From positions 1-64,000 of the forward strand of contig CAMEFI010000017.1 of NCBI GenBank assembly GCA_945915475.1: a DNA stretch of 64,000 nt, read 5' to 3'. Below the pieces are notes generated by a model. That model searched no databases. It was not told the origin of the DNA and saw only the letters and a program-made list of their open reading frames with translations. The translations under genes were made by a program, and so were the position numbers. The number at the start of each line of letters is the position of its first letter. The stretch's first letter is position 1. Source of the stretch: an uncultured Clostridium sp. (GTDB lineage: Bacteria; Bacillota; Clostridia; Lachnospirales; Lachnospiraceae). Shown here piece by piece: positions 27,064 to 34,640 of this stretch.

Positions 27064-27100
27064 CTACATGAAAAATATTACGAATGAAGGGATTAAAAGG

Positions 27101-27958
27101 ATGTACAAGAAAGAAGAAAGTTATCAGGTATGGAAAGGTATCATGTGTGATGTAAAAAAAGCAGTATGTTTATTTACATTAGGTGCGGGAGTTGTCTTGA
27201 CAGGAAGTAGTGTACATGCAAGCAGTGTACAGCCGGCAGGCGACACAACAGTAGCCGCAACAGAGGCAGCACAGGATACAACAGGAAAGATTGTTAAGGA
27301 AGATGGAGAATCCTATTATAAGAATGCAGATGGTAAGATTGTAAAATCCCAGTTTGTAACCATTGGTAAGAAGACTTACTATTTTGGGAAAAAAGGTACA
27401 ATGGAGAAAGGCTGGGTGAAGCAGGGAAAGAAATATTATTTCTTTGACCGTAATACAGGTGTCTGGAAAAAGAAAGGTACGGTAGATGGTATTAAGCTCA
27501 AGAAAGACGGAACAGCTACCGTAAACAAAGATTCTAAGAAAAAGATTGAGATGATGATTGAGGCAAAGAAGATTGTCAAAGAACAGACAAAGGCGACGGA
27601 CAGTAAGTCTCAGAAGCTGAAAAAAGTGTTTGACTGGGTGATGAAACATCCATATAAGCGGTATCGTATTATTGCGAAGGTGAGAACAGAGAAGAACTGG
27701 GAAGTAGATTATGCGAATGATATTTTCAAAAAGGGAAAGGGATGCTGTGTATCGGAAAGCAGTGCATTCGCTTATCTGGCCAAAGAATGTGGATATACCA
27801 AAGTATATCTTTGCGATGATACAAGTCATGCATGGGTTGAGATTAATGGCAAGGTATATGACACCTTATTTGCAGAGACAAAAGGGTATAATAAGTATTT
27901 CAATTCCACTTATAAGGCATCAAAGCTGGTCCGTGTTAATAAGTTGAAGATAGGATAA
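27101..27958 (+). CDS. Secreted transglutaminase-like protein with cell-wall-binding repeats
   Basis: 285 aa. The N-terminus carries a signal sequence after a short hydrophilic stretch (VCLFTLGAGVVLTG). Residues ~65-130 contain two choline-binding-type repeats (YYKNADGKIV, TYYFGKKGTMEKGWVKQGKKYYFF). The C-terminal half is a transglutaminase-like fold with catalytic Cys in GKGCCVSES (216), His in SHAWVEI (243) and Asp in YDTLFAE. In bacteria such domains act as peptidases or cross-linkers at the surface. ATG 27101 is favoured by the promoter at 27035-27063 and GAAGGG 9 nt upstream. Confidence 0.75.
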   Translation: MYKKEESYQVWKGIMCDVKKAVCLFTLGAGVVLTGSSVHASSVQPAGDTTVAATEAAQDTTGKIVKEDGESYYKNADGKIVKSQFVTIGKKTYYFGKKGTMEKGWVKQGKKYYFFDRNTGVWKKKGTVDGIKLKKDGTATVNKDSKKKIEMMIEAKKIVKEQTKATDSKSQKLKKVFDWVMKHPYKRYRIIAKVRTEKNWEVDYANDIFKKGKGCCVSESSAFAYLAKECGYTKVYLCDDTSHAWVEINGKVYDTLFAETKGYNKYFNSTYKASKLVRVNKLKIG

Positions 27959-27992
27959 TTAAGAATCATTTAGAAAGACGAGGGAGAATCCA

Positions 27993-29414
27993 ATGATTTT
28001 TAGTTCACTGGAATTTTTATGTGTGTTCTTACCGGTTGTATTTGTGCTGTATTGCATAATTCCATCCATTAAGGCGAAAAATGCTATACTGATTTTGGCA
28101 AGTTTATTATTTTATGCCTATGGAGAACCGGTTTATATTATACTGATGATAGTCAGTTCGCTGATGAATTACATAATGGCAAGATTGATTGCCGGTAATA
28201 ACAAAGGGAAAAAGGTATTTCTGATTGTTGCAGTTTTTTTGAATCTGGGAATGCTGGCAGTGTTTAAGTATGCAGATTTTGCAGTGGATACGGTAAATAC
28301 AATTTTTTCTTTGAAAATACCACAACCGGGAATTACATTACCGATCGGCATTTCATTTTTTACCTTTCAGGCACTGTCTTATGTGATTGATGTGTATTGG
28401 GGCAGGGTGGAAGTACAGAAGAATTTCTTCAATATTTTACTGTATATTTCTTTCTTCCCACAGTTGATCGCAGGTCCCATTGTCAAATACAGAGATATTA
28501 ACGAAGCAATTGAGAACCGGACTATGAATGCAGATGAGATTGCAAGAGGATTGAGACGTTTTATCTGCGGTCTGGGTAAAAAGGTTTTGATTGCCAATAC
28601 CATGGGATTGGCTGCTGACCATATATTTACCGCTGCACATTCCAAGGTGAATTTCCTTGTGGCATGGATTGGTGCCATTGCTTATCTCATGCAGATCTAT
28701 TATGATTTTAGCGGATATAGTGACATGGCCATTGGACTTGGTCATATGTTTGGATTTCATTTTAAGGAGAATTTTCAGTATCCGTATGGTTCAGACAGTG
28801 TGCAGGAGTTCTGGCGCAGATGGCATATTTCCCTTTCTACATGGTTCAAGGAATATCTCTATATTCCGTTAGGTGGTAACCGAAAGGGGACAGCAAGGAC
28901 ATGTCTGAACCGAATGATTGTGTTCTTCTTTACCGGTTTATGGCATGGTGCGAATTGGACATTTGTCATTTGGGGATTATGGCATGGATTGTTCCTGTTG
29001 TTCGAGGCTTATTGCCCTATCGTCAAAAAAGCGCCGAAGTTCCTTACAAGAATCTATACATTGCTGGTTGTATGTGTGGGATTTGTAATGTTCCGTGCCG
29101 ACACATTGTCTGACGGATTATTTATGATTGGTCAGATGTTTACCGGATTCTCTATAAATGCGGCAAGTATGAGTTTTGCAATGCAGCAGTTGACACCATG
29201 GTTTCTTGTTATGCTGGCAGCTGCCTTTATTGGGGCGGCTCCGATTCGTGGCCTGGTGAATAGCATTCGGGACAATACCAAGGCAGAAGATGTAAGTGGT
29301 AAGTGGAAAGCAGTACATGTTCTTCTTTATGTATTGTCCGGACTCTTGTTGGTATGGTGTATGATCCGGTTATCCGGAAGTACATATAATCCATTCATTT
29401 ATTTCAGATTCTAG
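27993..29414 (+). CDS. MBOAT family membrane O-acyltransferase
   Basis: 473 aa, about eleven membrane helices, usual length for AlgI/DltB/PatA-type enzymes. Signature segments are FYAYGEP, LPIGISFFTFQALSY, FFPQLIAGPI, YYDFSGYSDMAIGLG, FWRRWHISLSTWFK and the catalytic His in GLWHGANWTF (318). These proteins pass acyl, mostly acetyl, groups across the membrane onto an extracellular polymer together with an SGNH-like partner, here the next gene 12 nt downstream. Peptidoglycan or surface polysaccharide acetylation is likely; no DltA/C genes are present, which argues against teichoic acid D-alanylation. GAGGGAGA precedes the ATG. Confidence 0.88.
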   Translation: MIFSSLEFLCVFLPVVFVLYCIIPSIKAKNAILILASLLFYAYGEPVYIILMIVSSLMNYIMARLIAGNNKGKKVFLIVAVFLNLGMLAVFKYADFAVDTVNTIFSLKIPQPGITLPIGISFFTFQALSYVIDVYWGRVEVQKNFFNILLYISFFPQLIAGPIVKYRDINEAIENRTMNADEIARGLRRFICGLGKKVLIANTMGLAADHIFTAAHSKVNFLVAWIGAIAYLMQIYYDFSGYSDMAIGLGHMFGFHFKENFQYPYGSDSVQEFWRRWHISLSTWFKEYLYIPLGGNRKGTARTCLNRMIVFFFTGLWHGANWTFVIWGLWHGLFLLFEAYCPIVKKAPKFLTRIYTLLVVCVGFVMFRADTLSDGLFMIGQMFTGFSINAASMSFAMQQLTPWFLVMLAAAFIGAAPIRGLVNSIRDNTKAEDVSGKWKAVHVLLYVLSGLLLVWCMIRLSGSTYNPFIYFRF

Positions 29415-29426
29415 GGAGGAGCAGAC

Positions 29427-30845
29427 ATGAAGAAGACAGGAAATATCATTTATATTGTAATTTGTCTTGTGATCTGTGTGCTTCCATTTGCTGGAATGAC
29501 CTGTTATGAGACAACGACTACTACAGAGAATAAGACATTAGCCGCTTTTCCAAAATGGGAAAAGGAGGGAAAAATTAATCTGGATCTTCCGGATGAATTA
29601 TCTGCCTATTTTGAGGATCATTTTGCATTTCGGCAACAGTTGGTGACGGCTGATGCAGAAATCCAGAGTAAAGTGTTCGGGGTATCGAATGTGGATACGG
29701 TATTGGTAGGTACCGATGGATGGTTGTATTACACAGATACTGTTAATGATTATCTGGCACAGGATACCATGAATGAACGTCAGGTGTTTAATACAGTCCA
29801 TAATCTTTCTGTGCTGCAACAGTATGTGAAGGACCAGGGAGTGGAATTTTTATTTACCGTTGCACCGAATAAGAATTCGTTATATGGCGGTCATATGCCG
29901 TATTATCTTAATAATAAGGCGGGAACAAAGAAGAATATGGATATGCTGACAGCTCCCATCGAGGAGGCAGGAATATCGTATGTTAATTTGTTTGAACCAT
30001 TTGAACAACAGGATGAGACTTTATATTTGAAAAGAGATTCCCATTGGAATAACAAAGGTGCTGTTTTAGCATATAATACGTTGATGGATGCATTGGAATG
30101 CCAACATCTGACCTATGAGGATGTGCCTGCATTGCGTCAGAAAAATGAATATGGTGATCTGAATAAAATGTTATATCCCCTTACTGCGATACCGGAATGG
30201 AATTATCAATATGAGTATGATTCCACATGGAAGTATGTAAGTGAGGATAAAGATGTTGAAGCGGCTTATATTGAAACAGAGTGCAAGGATGGAGACCAGA
30301 CATTACTGATGTTTCGGGATTCTTTTGGTAATACATTATTACCTTTTATGGCACAAAAGTATAACAAGGCAACATTTTCTAAGAGTGTTCCGTATCGGAT
30401 TGCAGAGTATATCCGTACCTGTGAGCCGGATGTTGTGATTGCAGAAAAGGTAGAACGTAATATGGATGAGTTCATGACTATGCCACCGATTATGCAGGGA
30501 CCGGAAATCACGATTGAGGATAAAATGACGGAGACAGATGGAATATCAGCAACGATTCAGATCGAAGAATCCATGGATGATACGGATTATTATCTTGTTT
30601 CCGGCGAAATCATAGCAGATGCCATAGCAGAGGATGCCACGATCTATATACGTATAGGTGAGGCAGAAGATGCTAAAACGTATGAAGCATTTACAACCAC
30701 AACGGATGAATCCGATTATGGATATCAGCTATATTTAAGTAAGAAAGAAATGGAGAAAGCCGGATATACGGATATGTCAGAAATACCGGCTGCAGTTATT
30801 GTAAAGCAGGAAGGAACATTTTCACAGGCTGGCAAAGAAAAGTAG
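29427..30845 (+). CDS. DHHW/AlgX-like acyltransfer partner protein
   Basis: 472 aa. An N-terminal signal-anchor (residues 5-25) leads to an extracellular SGNH-type domain of the DHHW/AlgX-AlgJ superfamily: DHFAFRQQLV near residue 70, VGTDGWLYY, the DSHWN motif (Asp 204, His 206), and FRDSFGNTLLPF with the nucleophile Ser near residue 300. The last ~110 residues are an extra beta-rich domain. It directly follows the MBOAT gene, the standard arrangement for AlgI-AlgJ/X-like pairs. GGGAGGAG precedes the start. Confidence 0.82.
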   Translation: MKKTGNIIYIVICLVICVLPFAGMTCYETTTTTENKTLAAFPKWEKEGKINLDLPDELSAYFEDHFAFRQQLVTADAEIQSKVFGVSNVDTVLVGTDGWLYYTDTVNDYLAQDTMNERQVFNTVHNLSVLQQYVKDQGVEFLFTVAPNKNSLYGGHMPYYLNNKAGTKKNMDMLTAPIEEAGISYVNLFEPFEQQDETLYLKRDSHWNNKGAVLAYNTLMDALECQHLTYEDVPALRQKNEYGDLNKMLYPLTAIPEWNYQYEYDSTWKYVSEDKDVEAAYIETECKDGDQTLLMFRDSFGNTLLPFMAQKYNKATFSKSVPYRIAEYIRTCEPDVVIAEKVERNMDEFMTMPPIMQGPEITIEDKMTETDGISATIQIEESMDDTDYYLVSGEIIADAIAEDATIYIRIGEAEDAKTYEAFTTTTDESDYGYQLYLSKKEMEKAGYTDMSEIPAAVIVKQEGTFSQAGKEK

Positions 30846-30855
30846 AGGATGAACA

Positions 30856-31797
30856 ATGAGAACAAAAGATAGAAAAAGACCTATATCCATGTTATTCGGT
30901 CTGCTTGTGGTGGGAATGCTGACCGGATGTGGAGCGAAGGATACACAGGTTCACATTATGGATGGATTAACAAAAACAGAAGTTGAGATACATAGTGGCG
31001 CAACGGTAAGTGAGGTATTAGAAGAAGCGGAGATCGTAGTACAGGATAAGGATGTCGTTACTCCGGCATTAGATACCGTTGTAAAAAACCAGGATGAGAT
31101 TCAGATTGAACGGTATGCGAAAGTAACATTTGCAGAAGATAAGAATACCTCTGAAGTAGAGCTGACCGGCAAGCGGGTGCAGGACGTGTTGGACAAAGAA
31201 GGGGTTTCTTTGGCAGAGCATGATTATCTGAATCACAGTCCGGAGGCATATCTATATAATGGCATGGAGATAGAAGTGACACATCGGTTAGCGGTTACTA
31301 TTCAGGTGGATGGTAAACAGGAAGCATGTCTTACAAAGACTACGAATGTTGCAGATTTGTTGGAAGAACAGAATATTTCCGTGGATAAAAAAGATATTGT
31401 GAAACCGGGACGGGACTTTGAACTGTCGGAAGGAATGAAGGTGACCGTTGAGAGAGTTTCGGTCAAAGAAGTAGTTGAGAAAGAAAAGATACCTTTTGAG
31501 ACGGAGGTGGAATATTCGAATAGTATGTATTCGGATGAGAAGGTGGAAAAGACACCTGGCGTTGAAGGAGAAAAGGAAGTAACATATCAGATTACATATG
31601 TGGATGGAAAAGAAGACAGCCGTAAAGCACTTAGTGAAAAGGTACTAAAGAAGCCGGTATCACAGGTGGTGACCCAGGGTACGAAGCAGCGCAGACGGAT
31701 TCTGTCAAAGCAGAAAGTAGAAGATTGTGACGGCTCCGGACATGGATACTATATTATCACCTGGTCAGATGGAACAGTGGACTATCAGGATTATTAA
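30856..31797 (+). CDS. Lipoprotein with DUF348 repeats and G5 domain (YabE/Rpf-like)
   Basis: 313 aa. Lipobox LTGC (Cys about residue 25). Three consecutive DUF348-type ubiquitin-like modules span ~30-205 (VSEVLEEAEIVVQDKDVV, VQDVLDKEGVS, VADLLEEQNIS). A G5 domain occupies ~210-285 (EKIPFETEVEYSNSMYSDEKV). The enzymatic 3D/RpfB-type C-terminus that usually follows is absent, replaced by ~25 residues. G5 and DUF348 domains bind N-acetylglucosamine-containing wall material. Ten nt separate it from the DHHW gene, so it is part of the same surface operon. Confidence 0.8.
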   Translation: MRTKDRKRPISMLFGLLVVGMLTGCGAKDTQVHIMDGLTKTEVEIHSGATVSEVLEEAEIVVQDKDVVTPALDTVVKNQDEIQIERYAKVTFAEDKNTSEVELTGKRVQDVLDKEGVSLAEHDYLNHSPEAYLYNGMEIEVTHRLAVTIQVDGKQEACLTKTTNVADLLEEQNISVDKKDIVKPGRDFELSEGMKVTVERVSVKEVVEKEKIPFETEVEYSNSMYSDEKVEKTPGVEGEKEVTYQITYVDGKEDSRKALSEKVLKKPVSQVVTQGTKQRRRILSKQKVEDCDGSGHGYYIITWSDGTVDYQDY

Positions 31798-31836
31798 TGG
31801 ATGTTTTGCGTATAATGTGCAAAGGGGTTGGATATT

Positions 31837-32763
31837 ATGAAGAAGATACGTATATGGTTGGCAGTACTTATATTGGTGTTATCCTTTCAGACAGTGGTAA
31901 TGGCGGCGAAAGATACTTCGTCAGATGCTTTGAATAAGCCGGCTATTGGAAGTGTGTTTGCAACTTCTAAGGCGACCATTAGGCTCATCTGGATTCCGAC
32001 AAAGAATGCGCAGAAGTACGAGATCTATCGTTCTACCAGGAAGAAAAAAGGTTTTGAATGCATTGGGACCACGAAGAAGACTTCATTTGTAGATAAGAAA
32101 GGAACACCCCTTACTACATACTATTATAAGATTCGGGCAGTCCGGACAAATCCGGCTACCGGAAAGACAGAATATAGTCCGTATAGCATTACCATGAAAA
32201 AGAAAATGCGTAAGATTGTGAAAACAACTGCTTATGCAGGGGATTCTTTGATGGTTGGTCTGCTCAATTATGGTAAGATAACAGATAATCATAAGCAGAA
32301 AGTATTTGCTAAGGTGGGTATCTCTACATCTGCTTATTATGAAAGTGATCTGCTTACCCAGCTGCTGGATTATAATCCGGATCGTTTGTTTATCATGCTG
32401 GGCGTAAATGATATTGCAGGCAATCCTTCTGAAAAACAGATGGATCAGATGATTCAGTATTATAGGGCAATTCTGAAATCCTGTGTGAAGAAGAATCCTG
32501 ATATGGAGATATTTGTCTTAGGGGTGAGTCCGGTTGGCAAGAACTCAACCGTGAATCTGAACACCATCAATTATTATAATCGTAAGATGGAGAGGCAGAT
32601 TGTTCCACTGAAAAATGTGTACTATTATGATTTATGTTTAGAACTGGCTGGAGAGGACGGGTATCTGAAGCCGGAGTACGTGGCGTCAGATGGATTACAT
32701 TGGACATCAAAGACATATGATACGGTATTGAAGGCAATGAAAGAGATGGTGAAAGAATATTAG
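31837..32763 (+). CDS. Secreted SGNH hydrolase with Fn3-like N-terminal domain
   Basis: 308 aa. Signal peptide at 1-25, an Fn3-like domain at ~30-125 (TIRLIWIPTKNAQKYEIYRS, YYYKIRAV), then a GDSL/SGNH domain: AYAGDSLMVG (Ser near residue 135), LGVNDIAG (Asn) and SDGLHWT (Asp/His near 288-291). It is the second SGNH enzyme of the cluster but unlike the first it has a canonical GDS block. ATG 31837 follows AAAGGGG with suitable spacing; the frame upstream has no site. Likely an esterase or transferase acting on the same polymer as the MBOAT/DHHW pair. Confidence 0.8.
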   Translation: MKKIRIWLAVLILVLSFQTVVMAAKDTSSDALNKPAIGSVFATSKATIRLIWIPTKNAQKYEIYRSTRKKKGFECIGTTKKTSFVDKKGTPLTTYYYKIRAVRTNPATGKTEYSPYSITMKKKMRKIVKTTAYAGDSLMVGLLNYGKITDNHKQKVFAKVGISTSAYYESDLLTQLLDYNPDRLFIMLGVNDIAGNPSEKQMDQMIQYYRAILKSCVKKNPDMEIFVLGVSPVGKNSTVNLNTINYYNRKMERQIVPLKNVYYYDLCLELAGEDGYLKPEYVASDGLHWTSKTYDTVLKAMKEMVKEY

Positions 32764-32775
32764 AAGAAAATATTC

Positions 32776-32804
32776 TTGCACAAAAATAGAAATCATTGTA
32801 CAAT
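32776..32804 (+). promoter_or_regulatory. Promoter of the DUF551-like gene
   Basis: TTGCAC (32776-32781), 17-bp spacer, TACAAT (32799-32804). Confidence 0.65.
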
Positions 32805-32850
32805 AGTCTAAGGTTACGTAATCGTTATTTTTATGGGAAGGAATGTATAT

Positions 32851-33072
32851 ATGAGTGATTGGATTTTGTGGAGTGACCGTGGACCAACGGTAGATGAAGT
32901 AAGGAATAATAATCAGTTCATCTGTTCGGATGGACTTAGTAGTTTTGTGAGAACCTATAGTTATCGAATGAGAGGATTTGTTCATGAGTCCAATGGCAGA
33001 GAAGTAATGGATCGGGGAATTATAGCCTGGATGCCGTTACCGGAACCATACAAAGAAGACTTGCAAAATTAA
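32851..33072 (+). CDS. DUF551-like small protein
   Basis: 73 aa. Begins SDWILWSDRGPTVDE and ends GIIAWMPLPEPYKED, the two conserved ends of DUF551-type proteins, which are mostly found in phages and enteric genomes and have no known function. Here it is a lone gene with its own promoter and terminator and no other phage genes nearby. ATG 32851 is preferred because GGAAGG lies 9 nt upstream. Confidence 0.6.
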   Translation: MSDWILWSDRGPTVDEVRNNNQFICSDGLSSFVRTYSYRMRGFVHESNGREVMDRGIIAWMPLPEPYKEDLQN

Positions 33073-33111
33073 TCAATTCGGTGTACTATAACGGCATAAC
33101 AATTGTGTGAC

Positions 33112-33143
33112 AATGGCGGCGCGCTCATAACGCCGTCATTTTG
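33112..33143 (+). terminator. Terminator after the DUF551-like gene
   Basis: AATGGCGGCG (33112-33121) pairs with CGCCGTCATT (33131-33140), one G-U pair, 9-nt loop, followed by TTGTG. Confidence 0.75.
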
Positions 33144-33181
33144 TGTATACACTTAATTCTAATTATTTACGGAGGTGCAAT

Positions 33182-34417
33182 ATGTATAGTTTTGATGAAA
33201 TTAACACAATGGATCCTGAAGTGGCAAAGGCAATGACGGATGAGATTAACCGGCAGAATGAGAATATCGAGTTAATTGCATCTGAGAATATTGTAAGTAA
33301 GGCAGTTATGGCTGCAATGGGAAGTCCACTTACCAATAAGTATGCAGAGGGGTATCCGGGAAAGAGATATTATGGTGGATGTCAGTATGTAGATGTGGTA
33401 GAAGATCTGGCAAGAGACAGAGCCAAAGAATTATTCGGATGTGAGTATGTCAATGTTCAGCCACACTCTGGCGCACAGGCGAACATGGCGGTATTCTTTG
33501 CTATTATGGAGCCGGGTGATACATTTATGGGAATGAACCTTGCACATGGAGGACATTTGACACATGGTTCACCGGTGAATATGTCAGGAAAGTATTTCAA
33601 TGTTGTTCCATATGGTGTGAATGATGATGGATATATTGATTATGATGAAGTGTTAAGAATTGCCAAAGAATGCAAGCCTAAGATGATTGTTGCAGGGGCT
33701 TCTGCATATGCAAGAGCAATTGATTTCAAGCGTTTCCGTGAGATTGCAGATGAGGTTGGTGCTGTTCTTATGGTAGATATGGCACACATTGCAGGTCTGG
33801 TTGCAGCGGGACTTCATATGTCACCAATTCCATATGCACATGTAACAACAACCACAACACATAAGACGCTAAGAGGACCTCGTGGTGGTATGATTCTGTC
33901 TAGCAATGAGGTAAATGAGAAATATAACTTTAACAAAGCAGTATTCCCAGGTATTCAGGGTGGTCCTTTGATGCACGTCATTGCAGGTAAAGCTGTATGC
34001 TTGAAAGAAGCATTATCCGATGATTACAAATTATATCAGCAGCAGGTTGTTAAGAATGCAGCAACATTGGCAGATGCTTTAATACAAAGAGGCTTTAACA
34101 TTGTATCCGGCGGTACAGATAACCATTTAATGTTGGTGGATTTGCAGAATCTGGATATGACAGGTAAAGAAGTGGAGAAGCTTCTTGACAGCGTACATAT
34201 CACAGCAAACAAGAATACAGTTCCAAATGATCCGAAGTCACCATTTGTAACCAGTGGTATTCGCCTTGGAACACCTGCTATTACAACCCGTGGTGCAAAG
34301 GAAGAGGATATGATTATAATTGCTGATGCAATCAAAGCGGCTGTTATAGACAAAGATGAGGAAAAGGCAATGCAGCTTGTGAAATCTATCACATCCAAGT
34401 ACCCGTTATACGCTTAA
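33182..34417 (+). CDS. glyA: Serine hydroxymethyltransferase
   Basis: 411 aa PLP enzyme interconverting serine and glycine with tetrahydrofolate. [11 protein letters not shown] at the N-terminus, [36 protein letters not shown] and the PLP lysine in [14 protein letters not shown] are present. ATG 33182 follows ACGGAGG at 6 nt; the frame upstream overlaps the preceding terminator. A single-gene unit closed by a strong terminator. Confidence 0.96.
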   Translation: MYSFDEINTMDPEVAKAMTDEINRQNENIELIASENIVSKAVMAAMGSPLTNKYAEGYPGKRYYGGCQYVDVVEDLARDRAKELFGCEYVNVQPHSGAQANMAVFFAIMEPGDTFMGMNLAHGGHLTHGSPVNMSGKYFNVVPYGVNDDGYIDYDEVLRIAKECKPKMIVAGASAYARAIDFKRFREIADEVGAVLMVDMAHIAGLVAAGLHMSPIPYAHVTTTTTHKTLRGPRGGMILSSNEVNEKYNFNKAVFPGIQGGPLMHVIAGKAVCLKEALSDDYKLYQQQVVKNAATLADALIQRGFNIVSGGTDNHLMLVDLQNLDMTGKEVEKLLDSVHITANKNTVPNDPKSPFVTSGIRLGTPAITTRGAKEEDMIIIADAIKAAVIDKDEEKAMQLVKSITSKYPLYA

Positions 34418-34439
34418 ATTTTTTTATAAATGTTAATTA

Positions 34440-34478
34440 ACTGCCTGTTGGAAGATTCATTCCACAGGCAGTTTTTTT
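34440..34478 (+). terminator. glyA terminator
   Basis: ACTGCCTGT pairs with ACAGGCAGT (34464-34472) and is followed by seven T residues. The 160 bases to 34640 also contain a GGTGCC/GGCACC inverted repeat (about 34493-34539) of unknown role. Confidence 0.9.
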
Positions 34479-34640
34479 CTTTATTAGATTAAGGTGCCAA
34501 AAGCCCATTTCAAATTTGTAATCCGGCACCCTAATATATATTATAAAAAAATATTGGTCAGTAATCTCTTTTTTATGGAAAAATAATGTCGAATCATGTA
34601 GAATAGAGGAAGAGAGTTTTGTGGTGGAGGAGAACAGAAT

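Noticed and set aside
27179-27829. 216-codon open frame on the minus strand
   Set aside because: It is the mirror of the transglutaminase-like gene, rich in Ile, Cys and Phe with no ribosome site; the plus-strand gene has motifs, promoter and start signals.
34493-34539. GGTGCC/GGCACC inverted repeat taken as a riboswitch or terminator
   Set aside because: Loop of more than 30 nt, no T run and no match to a known leader class.
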